Below are positions 36,376 to 45,548 of a stretch of 64,000 nucleotides of DNA, piece after piece. Both the position numbers and the translations under genes were made by a program. The stretch is from positions 20,441 to 84,440 of the forward strand of contig NZ_JAHRDV010000013.1 of the NCBI RefSeq assembly GCF_019083805.1, written 5' to 3'. The notes under the pieces were generated by a model, which was not told the DNA's origin, did not search any database, and saw only the letters and a program-made list of their open reading frames with translations. The DNA comes from Acetobacter estunensis. Lineage in GTDB: Bacteria > Pseudomonadota > Alphaproteobacteria > Acetobacterales > Acetobacteraceae. The first letter of the stretch is position 1. Each line of letters opens with the position of its first letter.

Positions 36376-36650
36376 GGCATCGCATTACCGAAATCGCATC
36401 TCTCTCCGCGCTTAGCCACAAGATGCCCCTCGCGGATCACCATTTCATGGGTCAGGGCTTTGCACATGTCGTAAATGGTGAGCGCCGCGACCGATGCGCC
36501 GGTAGGAACTTCCATTTCCATACCGGTTTGTCCCGTGCTCGGCACATGACAATCGATAAGCGCATCGTCACCATCTATCGTGATATCGACCATGCGTAGT
36601 GCCTCACCACTTTCGTCGAGATGGGTCAGGACAGGTGTTTCTCCGTTCAT
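36372..36650 (-). pseudogene. moaC: Truncated cyclic pyranopterin monophosphate synthase MoaC (central part missing)
   Basis: The gene encodes only 92 residues instead of about 160. The N-terminal [14 protein letters not shown] joins directly to [24 protein letters not shown] and then the normal end, [21 protein letters not shown]. Against the E. coli protein, about 65-70 residues (roughly 19-86) are absent, including the KGDV segment with Lys51 and the LCHP segment with His77, both in the active site; the Asp128/Lys131 equivalents remain. The frame is intact and the gene overlaps mobA and follows moaA by four bases. It looks like an in-frame deletion, so another moaC should exist elsewhere if MoCo is made. 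Confidence 0.8.
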
Positions 36651-36654
36651 CGCA

Positions 36655-37728
36655 TCACCCTCCGATATAGTGCATTTCAATTTTCTCCCCCGCCTTATCC
36701 TCATGAGCAGCTTTAACCCGGGATCGTCGTTCTTGACGCTCTTCGCTGTATCGATCGGCGCGACGATGCCAGATGTCCGCCAGCGCCTGTCGAAGCGGCT
36801 CATCCTCGTCCGTATGACCGGTTTCACGCAGGATTGTCCGCAGGTCGGTGCCTTTCGTGGTGAAGAGGCAGGTGAAAAGCTGCCCATCCGAAGAGAGCCG
36901 TGCCCGCGAGCAATTTCCGCAAAACGGCGCACTGACCGAGGAGATGAACCCAATCTCCCCACCGCCATCGGCATAGCGGTAACGGGTGGCAACTTCGCCG
37001 CGATAAGCGGGTGACACCGGATCGAGAGGCCAGAGCGCATCGATCCGCGTCATCATCTCGCGCGAGGTTACGACATCGCTACGTTCCCAGCCGTTGCGAT
37101 TGCCGACATCCATATATTCTATCAGGCGTACGATCACATCCGTATGCCGGAAGTGCGCAAGAAGTTCCGGGACACCTGCATCGTTCACGTCACGCTGAAC
37201 GACCGTGTTGATTTTGACCCCACGCGGAAAACCGATCGCACGTGCTGTTTCAATGCCGTCCAGCACGGTCCGCAGATCACCGCGTCCACCGCTCATGCGG
37301 GCGAAAACAGTCGGGTCCAGACTATCGAGACTCACCGTCACACGGTACAGACCTGCTCCGTGAAGTGCCGCCGCCTGACGTGCCAGAAGCATCCCGTTGG
37401 TTGTGAGTGCGATATCCTCAATCCCCGGAATGCGCGTGAGACGCGCCACCAGTTCCGGCAGGTTCGGACGAAGCAATGGCTCTCCGCCTGTCAGGCGGAG
37501 CTTGGTCACGCCCAGTTCCGCCGCCACTCGTGCCACCCGTTCGATTTCGTCAAAACTCAGCCGTTCATCAGGCCTTAGAAAACTGAAGCCTTCATGATAG
37601 ATCGAATCCGGCATGCAATAAGGGCAACGAAAATTGCACCGGTCCATCACGGAAATGCGCAGATCCCTGAACGGTCGATGGAGCCGGTCTTTTGTGGGTC
37701 TGATGCTCGGCAACAATTCCGTATTCAT
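36655..37728 (-). CDS. moaA: GTP 3',8-cyclase MoaA
   Basis: A 357-residue radical-SAM enzyme that rearranges GTP in the first step of molybdopterin synthesis, acting with MoaC. The first Fe4S4 cluster ligands are in CNFRCPYC (Cys31, Cys35, Cys38) and the second in [31 protein letters not shown] and [15 protein letters not shown] are typical. The protein ends in Gly-Gly, required for the arginine-finger tail. It starts 71 bases after the FdhF/YdeP stop. Confidence 0.95.
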   Translation of the reverse strand: MNTELLPSIRPTKDRLHRPFRDLRISVMDRCNFRCPYCMPDSIYHEGFSFLRPDERLSFDEIERVARVAAELGVTKLRLTGGEPLLRPNLPELVARLTRIPGIEDIALTTNGMLLARQAAALHGAGLYRVTVSLDSLDPTVFARMSGGRGDLRTVLDGIETARAIGFPRGVKINTVVQRDVNDAGVPELLAHFRHTDVIVRLIEYMDVGNRNGWERSDVVTSREMMTRIDALWPLDPVSPAYRGEVATRYRYADGGGEIGFISSVSAPFCGNCSRARLSSDGQLFTCLFTTKGTDLRTILRETGHTDEDEPLRQALADIWHRRADRYSEERQERRSRVKAAHEDKAGEKIEMHYIGG

Positions 37729-37798
37729 GATTTGCGTCTTCGCTTTCCACTCGCGGCATCACCCGAAGATGAATGATGCCGCATTGAATGGGACACAC

Positions 37799-40102
37799 TC
37801 AGCCGCCGATCCGGATCGGCGCGGCCGACGCAACACTCGGCACCACTTTGACCGGAATAGCCTTGGCAGCGGGCGTGCCGCTGATCTCGTCATAAAAATC
37901 AAGCGGCAGGAGCGGATTAAGTTCCGGATAATATCCCGCGATGGCGCCACGCGGCATGGGGTAGTCAAGGATCGTCAGTCCATCGACGTACCGACGGCGT
38001 CCGTCCTCGCTATAGGTTTCCAGACCAATGACCGCTCCGTTCTCCAATCCCCGATCTTCACGGTCCTGCTTGTTCATGAAAATAACAAGGCGGTTGTTGT
38101 ACACGCCACGATACCGGTCGCTGTTGCTATAGATCGTGGTGTTGTACTGATCATGCGAGCGGATCGTCGCCAGACGCAGCATGGCCGGATCCTCGATCAC
38201 ATCATTGACCTCAAGTCCCGGCATGACGAGGAAATTCGCTTTACCGTTCGGCGTTTTCCATACGCGGCGGCGCGGCGGAATATCGAGATGAAAACCATGA
38301 GGATCTTTCATCTTCTCCGAAAAATCAGTGTATATCTCGGGGTAGACCTCCGCGATCTTGTCACGGATCAGCGTATAATCCTCGATATAATCCGCCCACG
38401 GCGTCTTCGAATGGGGCAACGTTGCCATCGCCACGCGGCAGATGATCTCCGTCTCCGGTCTCACATCCGGGCTAACCGGTTCGAACACACCGCGCGACGG
38501 GGTCACATTCGCCATCGCGTCCTCGATAGTGACGAACTGCTCCCCCTTCGTCGTGCGGATAATCTCGGAGCGGGACACGACCGGAAGGATCAGCGCGTCC
38601 TTGCCGTGGACCAGATGACCGCGATTGAGCTTGGTCGTGACGTTGACCGTCAGACTCAGCCGTCCCATCGCGGCATAGGAACGCTCGGTATCGGGGATCG
38701 CACGAGCGAAATTGCCACCCATGCCAAAAAATACCTTCGCGGTTCCCGCCTCCATGGCCGCGACCGCTTCAACGACGTGATGACCGTGCTCACGCGGTGG
38801 CTCGAACCCGAAGACATCGCGTACGCGGTCGAGATACTTCTGTGTCGGCTTCTCGTCGATGCCGACCGTGCGGTCGCCCTGCACATTGGAATGCCCTCGG
38901 ATCGGCGCGATTCCCGCGCCTTTCTTTCCGATATTCCCTTTCATTAGAAGCAAATTCGCCACTTGCTGAAGGAGATGGGATCCTTCTTGATGCTGTGTCA
39001 GGCCCATCCCGTAGCAGATGATCGTAGCGTTCGATTTGGCATAAATTCCGGCAATCCGGCGGATCTGTTCTTCCGAAATTCCAGATATCCGGGTGATATC
39101 AGCCCAGGAGACCGACATGACATCCGCGCGCACAGCCTCCAGCCCCGCTGTATGTTCAGCGATGAAGTCCTGATCCAGAACCTTCTCACCACGGTCCTCA
39201 GCCTCGAATAGCGCGCGCATCATACCTTTGAAAATGGCGAGATCGCCGCCGATCCGGACATGCACAAATTCGCTGGAAATCGCCGTTGAACCGAACGTTC
39301 CCATCTGCAGAATGTCCTGCGGCTCCGTGAAGCGGATCAGTGCGCGTTCGGGCATGGGATTGATCAACACAATAGGAACGCCGCGCTTCCGCGCCTCGAC
39401 CAGATTGGTCATCATGCGCGGCGAATTCGTGCCAGTGTTCTGACCGATGACGAAAATCGCCTCGGCATGCTCGAAATCGGCCATGACAATTGTGCCCTTG
39501 CCAATCCCGATTGAAGGCGGGAGCCCGCGCGACGTCGGCTCATGACACATATTCGAACAGTCGGGGAAGTTATTGGTGCCGAATTCGCGTACAAAGATAG
39601 AATAGAGGAACGCCGTTTCATTGGCAGTTCTTCCGGACGTATAGAACTCCGCCTGATGAGGGCTGTCGAGCGCATGGAGATGCTTGCCGATCAGCGCGAA
39701 CGCATCGTCCCACGCGACCGGAACGTATTTGTCGGTTGCCGCATCATAGCGCATGGGCTCGGTCAGGCGCCCTTGCATCTCCAGCCAGTAATCGCTGTGC
39801 TCCATCAGTTCCGTGACGGTATGCTGGGCGAAGAACCCCCGCGTGACACGCGCCTTGGTCACCTCATGCGCCAGCGCCTTGGCACCGTTCTCACAGAATT
39901 CGAGAGTCTTACGATGATCGGGATCGGGAAAGGCGCAGCTTGGGCACTTGAAGCCGCCGGGTTGGTTCATCGCGAGCAGACCACGCGACCCCTTCACCAG
40001 CACGCTCTGCTCCATGAGCACCTTGGCTGTCGCGTTCGCGGCACCCCATCCACCCGCCGGATGATGATAAGGCTTGAACTCGGATTCTTTTTCTTTGCTC
40101 AT
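37799..40102 (-). CDS. FdhF/YdeP family molybdopterin oxidoreductase
   Basis: A 767-residue molybdenum oxidoreductase of the FdhF/YdeP branch. N-terminal cysteines lie in FKCPSCAFPDPDHRKTLEFC (Cys53, Cys56, Cys70). The Mo-cofactor domains follow, with YTSGRTANETAFLYSIF, NFPDCSNMCHEPTSRGLPPSIG, GMGLTQHQEGSHLLQQ and the C-terminal molybdopterin dinucleotide-binding region RSHDQYNTTIYSNSDRYRG. No selenocysteine codon is needed. E. coli YdeP is linked to acid resistance; the true electron donor or acceptor is not known. The ATG at 40102 lies four bases after the stop of the nitrate-reductase-associated gene. Confidence 0.9.
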   Translation of the reverse strand: MSKEKESEFKPYHHPAGGWGAANATAKVLMEQSVLVKGSRGLLAMNQPGGFKCPSCAFPDPDHRKTLEFCENGAKALAHEVTKARVTRGFFAQHTVTELMEHSDYWLEMQGRLTEPMRYDAATDKYVPVAWDDAFALIGKHLHALDSPHQAEFYTSGRTANETAFLYSIFVREFGTNNFPDCSNMCHEPTSRGLPPSIGIGKGTIVMADFEHAEAIFVIGQNTGTNSPRMMTNLVEARKRGVPIVLINPMPERALIRFTEPQDILQMGTFGSTAISSEFVHVRIGGDLAIFKGMMRALFEAEDRGEKVLDQDFIAEHTAGLEAVRADVMSVSWADITRISGISEEQIRRIAGIYAKSNATIICYGMGLTQHQEGSHLLQQVANLLLMKGNIGKKGAGIAPIRGHSNVQGDRTVGIDEKPTQKYLDRVRDVFGFEPPREHGHHVVEAVAAMEAGTAKVFFGMGGNFARAIPDTERSYAAMGRLSLTVNVTTKLNRGHLVHGKDALILPVVSRSEIIRTTKGEQFVTIEDAMANVTPSRGVFEPVSPDVRPETEIICRVAMATLPHSKTPWADYIEDYTLIRDKIAEVYPEIYTDFSEKMKDPHGFHLDIPPRRRVWKTPNGKANFLVMPGLEVNDVIEDPAMLRLATIRSHDQYNTTIYSNSDRYRGVYNNRLVIFMNKQDREDRGLENGAVIGLETYSEDGRRRYVDGLTILDYPMPRGAIAGYYPELNPLLPLDFYDEISGTPAAKAIPVKVVPSVASAAPIRIGG

Positions 40103-40106
40103 GATA

Positions 40107-40583
40107 TCAACCTTCCCCTTGAAGGATACCGAACTCTTCCAACGCCGGCACAAAGTTTTCGTTTTCGTGCTTCGATCTCGCAAGCTTGATCAGCGCGAAG
40201 CGCTTAAGCGGTGCCAATGCGGCCCATTGCGCTGGCGTCGGCGGTTGAACACCATCCTGTTGTGCCTGCAGCAGCACTGCTTCGGGCATACGATCTGGCT
40301 CACGCCAGTCATCCAGCCCTTGCGTGACCAAAAAGCGCACAGGTTCATCTGCCCGTGTGGCAATCAGTTCCAGAACGAGGGCGCGATAAGCCTCCTGTTC
40401 CGCATTGGTATCGCAGGGCCTATCAACCAGAAGACCCCGTTCTTCACGCGAAACGCGGCTCCACTGGCGAAGCGTCATCTTGATTCCAACAATATCAAGC
40501 TTTTGCCGCGCGATCATGGGAATACAACGCAACGAACCGGCAAAATCGCGTTCGAATTCGAAAATCGTGGGACTTTCAGACAT
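40107..40583 (-). CDS. Nitrate reductase associated protein (conserved)
   Basis: A 158-residue protein matching the conserved family named after proximity to nitrate reductase. The diagnostic start is FEFERDFAGSLRCIPMIARQKLDIVGIKMTLRQWSRVSREERGLLVDRPC, and the ending PTPAQWAALAPLKRFALIKLARSKHENENFVPALEEF is also typical. No membrane segment or enzyme motif is seen. Placed immediately before the FdhF/YdeP gene, it may be a maturation factor or chaperone for that molybdoenzyme rather than for nitrate reductase, which is absent here. Confidence 0.75.
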   Translation of the reverse strand: MSESPTIFEFERDFAGSLRCIPMIARQKLDIVGIKMTLRQWSRVSREERGLLVDRPCDTNAEQEAYRALVLELIATRADEPVRFLVTQGLDDWREPDRMPEAVLLQAQQDGVQPPTPAQWAALAPLKRFALIKLARSKHENENFVPALEEFGILQGEG

Positions 40584-40621
40584 CGTGCCTGCTCTTTCGT
40601 CCATCAGGAGAGATGCATTTT

Positions 40622-40771
40622 TCATTTGGGCACCAAAAGATGAAGTAACGAGGCTACGACAAAAAATGTAGCGGTACTGACAATCCAGATTACGGAAAGC
40701 CATGCCAACCGGACGCTCAAGTGACGGGATGCTCGTGATCCGTCACCCTTTACAACTTCAATGATAGCCAT
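40622..40771 (-). CDS. DUF2474-like small membrane protein after cydB
   Basis: A 49-residue frame too short for routine gene finding. After a charged N-terminus (residues 1-20) there is RLAWLSVIWIVSTATFFVVA and then SLLHLLVPK, one membrane helix preceded by an arginine, the pattern of DUF2474 proteins found after cioB/cydB genes. Its ATG lies inside the last codons of cydB (14-base overlap) in another frame. By analogy with CydX-type peptides it may be a small accessory subunit of the bd oxidase, which is inference. Confidence 0.7.
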   Translation of the reverse strand: MAIIEVVKGDGSRASRHLSVRLAWLSVIWIVSTATFFVVASLLHLLVPK

Positions 40772-41777
40772 CGGCTTCGGAGACTTTCCCGCGAAAAACG
40801 CGATACGAGTAAATCGTGTACGTCAGGATGATGGGCAAAAGGATGACGGTACCGACAAGCTGGAAGAACTGGCTGGATGGCGGGGATGAAACATCCCATA
40901 GGGTCAGAGTCGGCGGCACGGCATAGGGCCATACGGTAATGCCCAGACCGGACAGGCACAGAAAGAACCAGCCCAACGTGCACAGGAAGGGCACGCGTGA
41001 ATGTCCTTTCCGCAGGCTGGCTACCAGCAGGAGGCCAAGCACGATCACGAGTATCGGCACAGGCGTCACGAACAGAATGTTTGGCCATTCCGTCCAGCGG
41101 CGGAGATAAGGGGCATGCAGCAGAGGTGTCCAGACACTGACGGCGACAATGCATGCGAAGAGCCCGATCACCAACCGCCCCGCCCAGTGACGGCACGAGG
41201 CTTCCAAAGTGCCAGTCGTGCGCCACACCAGCCACGTTGCGCCAAGCAGAGCATAACCGCACATAACCGACAGTCCGCAAAGAACGGTGAACGGCGTCAG
41301 CCAGTCGAATGATCCACCGGAAAAAGCGCCGTCCGTGACTTTAACGCCCTGGATCACGCCGCCGAGGACGGCCCCCTGACAGAACGCGGCAACCGCCGAG
41401 CCGATCATGAAGCCAAGATCCCAGTATCCCGCACGGGGTGTGCCTCTTGTCATCACGCGGAATTCAAAGGCAACGCCCCGAAAAATCAGGGCGGCCAGCA
41501 TCAGCACGATCGGCAGATAGAAGGCAGGGAGCAGTGTGGCATAGGCACCCGGGAAAACACCGTAGAGCACGGCGCCGCCTAGAACCATCCATGTCTCATT
41601 GCCATCCCACACCGGCGCAATCGTGCTGATCATGACGTTGCGTCGTGTCTCGTCCCGTTCGAGCATGAACAGCATACCAATTCCGAGATCGAACCCATCG
41701 AGAATGACATAGATCGAGATGGCAGCGATCAGAATCACGGCCCAGATGATCGGCAGCCAGTGTGCGAAATCCATCAT
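40758..41777 (-). CDS. cydB: Cytochrome bd-type ubiquinol oxidase subunit II (CioB/CydB)
   Basis: A 339-residue membrane subunit with about eight helices. AISIYVILDGFDLGIGMLF, APVWDGNETWMVLGGA and PAFYLPIVLMLAALIFRGVAFEFR are the CydB signature. It holds no haem itself but pairs with CydA. The gene lies three bases after the cydA stop, and a DUF2474-like small gene overlaps its 3' end. The set resembles cyanide-insensitive oxidase CioAB, the type common in acetic acid bacteria. Confidence 0.95.
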   Translation of the reverse strand: MMDFAHWLPIIWAVILIAAISIYVILDGFDLGIGMLFMLERDETRRNVMISTIAPVWDGNETWMVLGGAVLYGVFPGAYATLLPAFYLPIVLMLAALIFRGVAFEFRVMTRGTPRAGYWDLGFMIGSAVAAFCQGAVLGGVIQGVKVTDGAFSGGSFDWLTPFTVLCGLSVMCGYALLGATWLVWRTTGTLEASCRHWAGRLVIGLFACIVAVSVWTPLLHAPYLRRWTEWPNILFVTPVPILVIVLGLLLVASLRKGHSRVPFLCTLGWFFLCLSGLGITVWPYAVPPTLTLWDVSSPPSSQFFQLVGTVILLPIILTYTIYSYRVFRGKVSEADGYH

Positions 41778-41780
41778 CTT

Positions 41781-43241
41781 TCAGGCGCCTTTCGTAGTAG
41801 AAACATCGATGACGGCGGGATGTGCGCGTGTTGCCAGAATATCGGGTGCGTGTGCCGGGTCGGCATCACGTTCCCCTTCCTCGGGTTCACGACTGAGCAT
41901 CCGAACAAGAATGCCAAGACCCGAACCGAAAACGATCATGTAGACGACGACAAATACGGTCATCGACACGACCATGCTCGACAGTACGATCGGCGAAACG
42001 CTCTGTGAGGTCCGCAGAAGCCCGTAGACGGTCCAGGGTTGGCGGCCGACCTCAGTGGTCACCCAGCCACACAGCAGAGCCAGAAAACCGGCGGGAGCCA
42101 TGCACAACGCCACGCGATGGAAGGTCGGGCTGGTAAAGAGCGTGTTATTCCGCCGATGCCAGAGCGACCAGAACCCCACCAGCATCATGAGAACACCCAG
42201 CGCCACCATGATACGAAACGAGAAGAAGATGACCGGAGATGGCGGTCGCTGGTCACGCGGGAAATCCTTCATCCCCGGCACTTTGCCGTCCAGACTATGC
42301 GTAAGGATCAACGAGCCCAGCAGCGGAACCCCGATGGCATAATCCGTGTGTTCGGTTTTCATGTTCGGGATGCCGAACAGCAGCTCCGGTGCACGTCCTT
42401 CGCTGTTCCAGTCGCCTTCCATGGCAGCCAGTTTAGCGGGCTGATACTTCAGCGTGTTCAATCCGTGGGCATCGCCCGCCAGGATCTGGAGCGGCGCGAT
42501 GATAGCTGCCATCCACATGGCCATCGAGAACATGACACGCACGGGCTCGCTCGAAATCTTACCCTGTCTTCGCGCTTTCAGCAGATGCCATGCCCCTGTC
42601 GCACCGACGGCAAAGGCAACAGACAAGAAGGCCGCCAATCCCATGTGCACGAGACGAAACGGAAAGGACGGATTAAAGATGATGGCCAGCCAGTCATCGG
42701 GCAGGAACTGTCCGCTGGCCGGGTCGATCCGATAGCCACGCGGTGTCTGCATCCATGAATTGGATGCCAGAATCCAGGTCATGGAGATAAGCGTGCCGAC
42801 TGAGACGCAGCAGGTCGCAGCGAAATGCAGACCCCGTCCGACCTTATTCATGCCGAACAGCATCACACCGAGAAAGCCGGCCTCCATAAAGAAAGCGGTC
42901 ATGACCTCGTAGGAAAGCAGGACACCAGTAATCGGTCCTGCCTTCTTTGAAAACACCGACCAGTTCGTGCCGAATTCATAAGCCATGACCAGACCTGATA
43001 CGACTCCCATGCCAAAGACGATGGAGAACGCCTTGATCCAGTATCGATAGAGATCGAGGAAAACCTGCCGTCCAGTTGCAAGCCATAGCCCTTCGAGAAC
43101 AACCAGATACGCTGCCAGACCAATCGAAAAGGCAGGAAAGATGATATGGACGCCAACAGTAAAAGCGAACTGAAAACGTGCCAGAAGGAACGCTATATCA
43201 TGAGCATTCTGCATTCGTAACATCCAGGATCTTCTCGACAT
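41781..43241 (-). CDS. cydA: Cytochrome bd-type ubiquinol oxidase subunit I (CioA/CydA)
   Basis: A 486-residue haem-binding subunit that oxidises ubiquinol and reduces oxygen. LLARFQFAFTVGVHIIFPAF holds the first haem ligand His, VFSKKAGPITGVLLSYEVMTAFFMEAGFLG and RLVHMGLAAFL the others, and GRQPWTVYGLLRT is the diagnostic GRQPW motif. The Q-loop (AGDAHGLNTLKYQPAKLAAMEG) is short, the CioA form. The start is uncertain: ATGs at 43241, 43223 (with GAGAAG upstream) and 43214 are all in frame. Confidence 0.95.
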   Translation of the reverse strand: MSRRSWMLRMQNAHDIAFLLARFQFAFTVGVHIIFPAFSIGLAAYLVVLEGLWLATGRQVFLDLYRYWIKAFSIVFGMGVVSGLVMAYEFGTNWSVFSKKAGPITGVLLSYEVMTAFFMEAGFLGVMLFGMNKVGRGLHFAATCCVSVGTLISMTWILASNSWMQTPRGYRIDPASGQFLPDDWLAIIFNPSFPFRLVHMGLAAFLSVAFAVGATGAWHLLKARRQGKISSEPVRVMFSMAMWMAAIIAPLQILAGDAHGLNTLKYQPAKLAAMEGDWNSEGRAPELLFGIPNMKTEHTDYAIGVPLLGSLILTHSLDGKVPGMKDFPRDQRPPSPVIFFSFRIMVALGVLMMLVGFWSLWHRRNNTLFTSPTFHRVALCMAPAGFLALLCGWVTTEVGRQPWTVYGLLRTSQSVSPIVLSSMVVSMTVFVVVYMIVFGSGLGILVRMLSREPEEGERDADPAHAPDILATRAHPAVIDVSTTKGA

Positions 43242-43546
43242 CAATAAAGATGCCTTTTATTTGAAAATAATGAACCTTCGCCGAGAGTTAGAAGCGCGCA
43301 TCAAATAATCGGCTACTTATGCGCAAACTTCTCGCACTGTTCGTTTGATCGGTATGATAAGATCATTCTGATTCAGGCGTCCAAGACCTTCTCGTTATAG
43401 AATTATGCGTACAGGTTATATAGAGGTGCCAGTTTGATTTGATCTGATTATAGCTCTAATATGACCTGAATACGTGACAAAACGAGCATCCAGGGGATCT
43501 GGATACACAACGCGATCGCACTCTGGGATTGAGGAGTTTTTGACTG
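43242..43546. promoter_or_regulatory. Divergent promoter region between cydA and the DyP gene
   Basis: About 305 AT-rich bases separate the minus-strand respiratory operon from the plus-strand encapsulin pair, so both promoters must lie here. I found no convincing FNR, Fur or OxyR site by eye. GAGGAG at 43531-43536 is the ribosome site of the DyP gene. Confidence 0.5.
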
Positions 43547-44602
43547 TTGACTGCACTTCAAGCTGTCGATGCCAGACTGACCCAGGCTGCCGTCTTTCTG
43601 GTCATTACGCTGAACGACGGCGATGATATCACGATCGGGGAACAGATCCGGGGCCTACTGGGCGATATGTCCTCGTTGGTGCGGGGAATCGGTTTTCGTG
43701 TTCCCGATGGCCGCCTGAGTTGTGTAACCGGCATCGGCTCACATGCCTGGGATGTGCTCTTCGGCATGCCTCGCCCGAAAGATTTGCATCCGTTCAGAGA
43801 AATCCACGGCGTACATCATGCTCCCTCTACGCCGGGCGACCTGCTCTTTCATATCCGCGCCACACGAATGGACCTGTGTTTCGAACTCGCGGCCACGATC
43901 GTCTCCCGTCTCGAAGGAGCCGCGACTGTGATCGACGAAGTCCATGGCTTCAAATATTTCGACGAACGCGATCTGCTCGGCTTCGTGGACGGAACGGAAA
44001 ATCCGTCTGGGCAGGCAGCAGTCGACTCTACGATTATTGGAGAAGAAGACCCGGCCTTTTTAGGCGGCAGCTATGTCATCGTTCAGAAATACCTGCATGA
44101 TCTGAAAAAATGGAATGCCATGGCGGTCGAAACGCAGGAAGACGTCATCGGCCGACACAAGCTTTCCGATATCGAGCAGCGCGATTCCGCCAAGAAGAGT
44201 TATGCGCACAATGTCCTGACGAACATTGAGGAAAATGGCGAGCAGCTTCAGATTGTCCGTGACAACATGCCCTTCGGGCAAGTGGGCAAGGGTGAATTCG
44301 GAACATATTTCATAGGCTATTCCCGGTCTCCGGCCCGCACGGAACAGATGCTCCAGAACATGTTCGTGGGTAAACCACCTGGTAATTACGACAGGATTCT
44401 GGACGTCAGCACGGCAATCACCGGTGTGCTTTTCTTCATTCCAACGGCCGACTTTCTCGATGGTGCGCCAGACCTGATGCCTTCTATATCGTCTGGCGAA
44501 AATGCTGCCGGAAATCCGACGTCCGACCCCTGTAGCTCTGCTCACCCGTTTGATAATACGTCTCTGAACATCGGCTCGTTAAAAGAGGAACCGCAGACAT
44601 GA
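43547..44602 (+). CDS. Dyp-type peroxidase with encapsulin targeting peptide
   Basis: A 351-residue dye-decolorising peroxidase and encapsulin cargo. GFVDGTENP (residues 145-153) contains the catalytic Asp148, the proximal haem ligand is His221 in YAHNVL, and Arg238 is in IVRDNMPFG. The C-terminus is longer than the catalytic domain: a disordered linker from about 310 to 338 leads to SLNIGSLK (339-346), which matches known targeting peptides that dock cargo inside the shell. The start is TTG at 43547, with GAGGAG ten bases upstream and a stop codon just before it, so no ATG start is available. It overlaps the encapsulin start by four bases. Confidence 0.93.
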   Translation: MTALQAVDARLTQAAVFLVITLNDGDDITIGEQIRGLLGDMSSLVRGIGFRVPDGRLSCVTGIGSHAWDVLFGMPRPKDLHPFREIHGVHHAPSTPGDLLFHIRATRMDLCFELAATIVSRLEGAATVIDEVHGFKYFDERDLLGFVDGTENPSGQAAVDSTIIGEEDPAFLGGSYVIVQKYLHDLKKWNAMAVETQEDVIGRHKLSDIEQRDSAKKSYAHNVLTNIEENGEQLQIVRDNMPFGQVGKGEFGTYFIGYSRSPARTEQMLQNMFVGKPPGNYDRILDVSTAITGVLFFIPTADFLDGAPDLMPSISSGENAAGNPTSDPCSSAHPFDNTSLNIGSLKEEPQT

Positions 44603-45423
44603 ATAATCTCCATCGTCACCTTGCACCGGTTTCCAGTGCGGCCTGGGCGCAAATTGAGGATGAAGCTGCGCGCACGCTTCGACGCCATTTGGCTGGGCGG
44701 CGTGTCGTCGATACTTCCGAGCCGAAAGGACTGTCGCTCGCAGGGATCGGAACCGGTCGTGGCAGCGCGATTCAGGCACCGCACGACGGCGTACAGGCCA
44801 TACAGCGAGAAGTGCGTCCGCTGGTCGAATTACGCGTCCCGTTCACGCTATCACGTGAAGAGATCGACGCTGTGGATCGCGGCTCCCTGGATTCCGACTG
44901 GCAGCCGGTGAAAGATGCAGCAAAGAAGATCGCGTTTGCCGAAGATCGCGCAATCTTCGAAGGTTATAGCGCGGCAGGCATTCATGGTATCCGCGAAGCA
45001 ACCTCCAATGCCCATCTGAAGTTTCCGACATCCATCAAGGATTATCCTCGCATCATCACCGAGGCAATCAATGAACTTCGGCTCGCGGGCGTGAACGGTC
45101 CTTACTCTGTTGTGCTAGGCGCGCAGGCCTATACAGCCGTGAGCAGCGGTGATGATGAAGGATATCCAGTCCGCCAGCACATCGAGAGCCTGATCGACGG
45201 AAAACTCATCTGGGCTCCCGCCATCGAAGGCGCGTTCGTGGTGTCCACACGCGGCGGTGATTTGGCGCTTGATATCGGGCAGGATTTTTCGATCGGCTAT
45301 CTGAATCATACTGAGGATACAGTCGAATTATATCTACAGGAGAGCTTCGTCTTTCGCGTCCTCACCACGGAGGCGACGGTGGCAATCGACGCCACACCCC
45401 AGGAGACGATGCCGGCGACCTGA
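44599..45423 (+). CDS. Encapsulin (family 1 nanocompartment shell protein)
   Basis: A 274-residue HK97-fold shell protein of the linocin/CFP29 family that assembles into a hollow protein compartment. MNNLHRHLAPVSSAAWAQIEDEAARTLRRHLAGRRVVD is the N-terminal helix, VPFTLSREEIDAVDRG the E-loop start, KKIAFAEDRAIFEGYSAAGIHGI the P-domain helix, and YLNHTEDTVELYLQESFVFRVLT the C-terminal strands. It overlaps the DyP cargo gene by ATGA, a typical cargo-shell operon. The packaged peroxidase probably protects the cell against peroxides. Confidence 0.95.
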   Translation: MNNLHRHLAPVSSAAWAQIEDEAARTLRRHLAGRRVVDTSEPKGLSLAGIGTGRGSAIQAPHDGVQAIQREVRPLVELRVPFTLSREEIDAVDRGSLDSDWQPVKDAAKKIAFAEDRAIFEGYSAAGIHGIREATSNAHLKFPTSIKDYPRIITEAINELRLAGVNGPYSVVLGAQAYTAVSSGDDEGYPVRQHIESLIDGKLIWAPAIEGAFVVSTRGGDLALDIGQDFSIGYLNHTEDTVELYLQESFVFRVLTTEATVAIDATPQETMPAT

Positions 45424-45548
45424 CGCCGGGAGTGTCTTCATACGCAACATGGGAACGGCTTCATGGGTAGGATTGAACGACGATGATGACATCAGGCTGC
45501 AGTACGCAACCCTGAGGCCGCTCCATGCGGCCCTAGATGGTGTCACTA

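Noticed and set aside
37634..38947. Plus-strand open frame of 437 codons
   Set aside because: It is antisense to the FdhF/YdeP gene and moaA start; it is arginine- and histidine-rich, as shadow frames in GC-rich DNA are.
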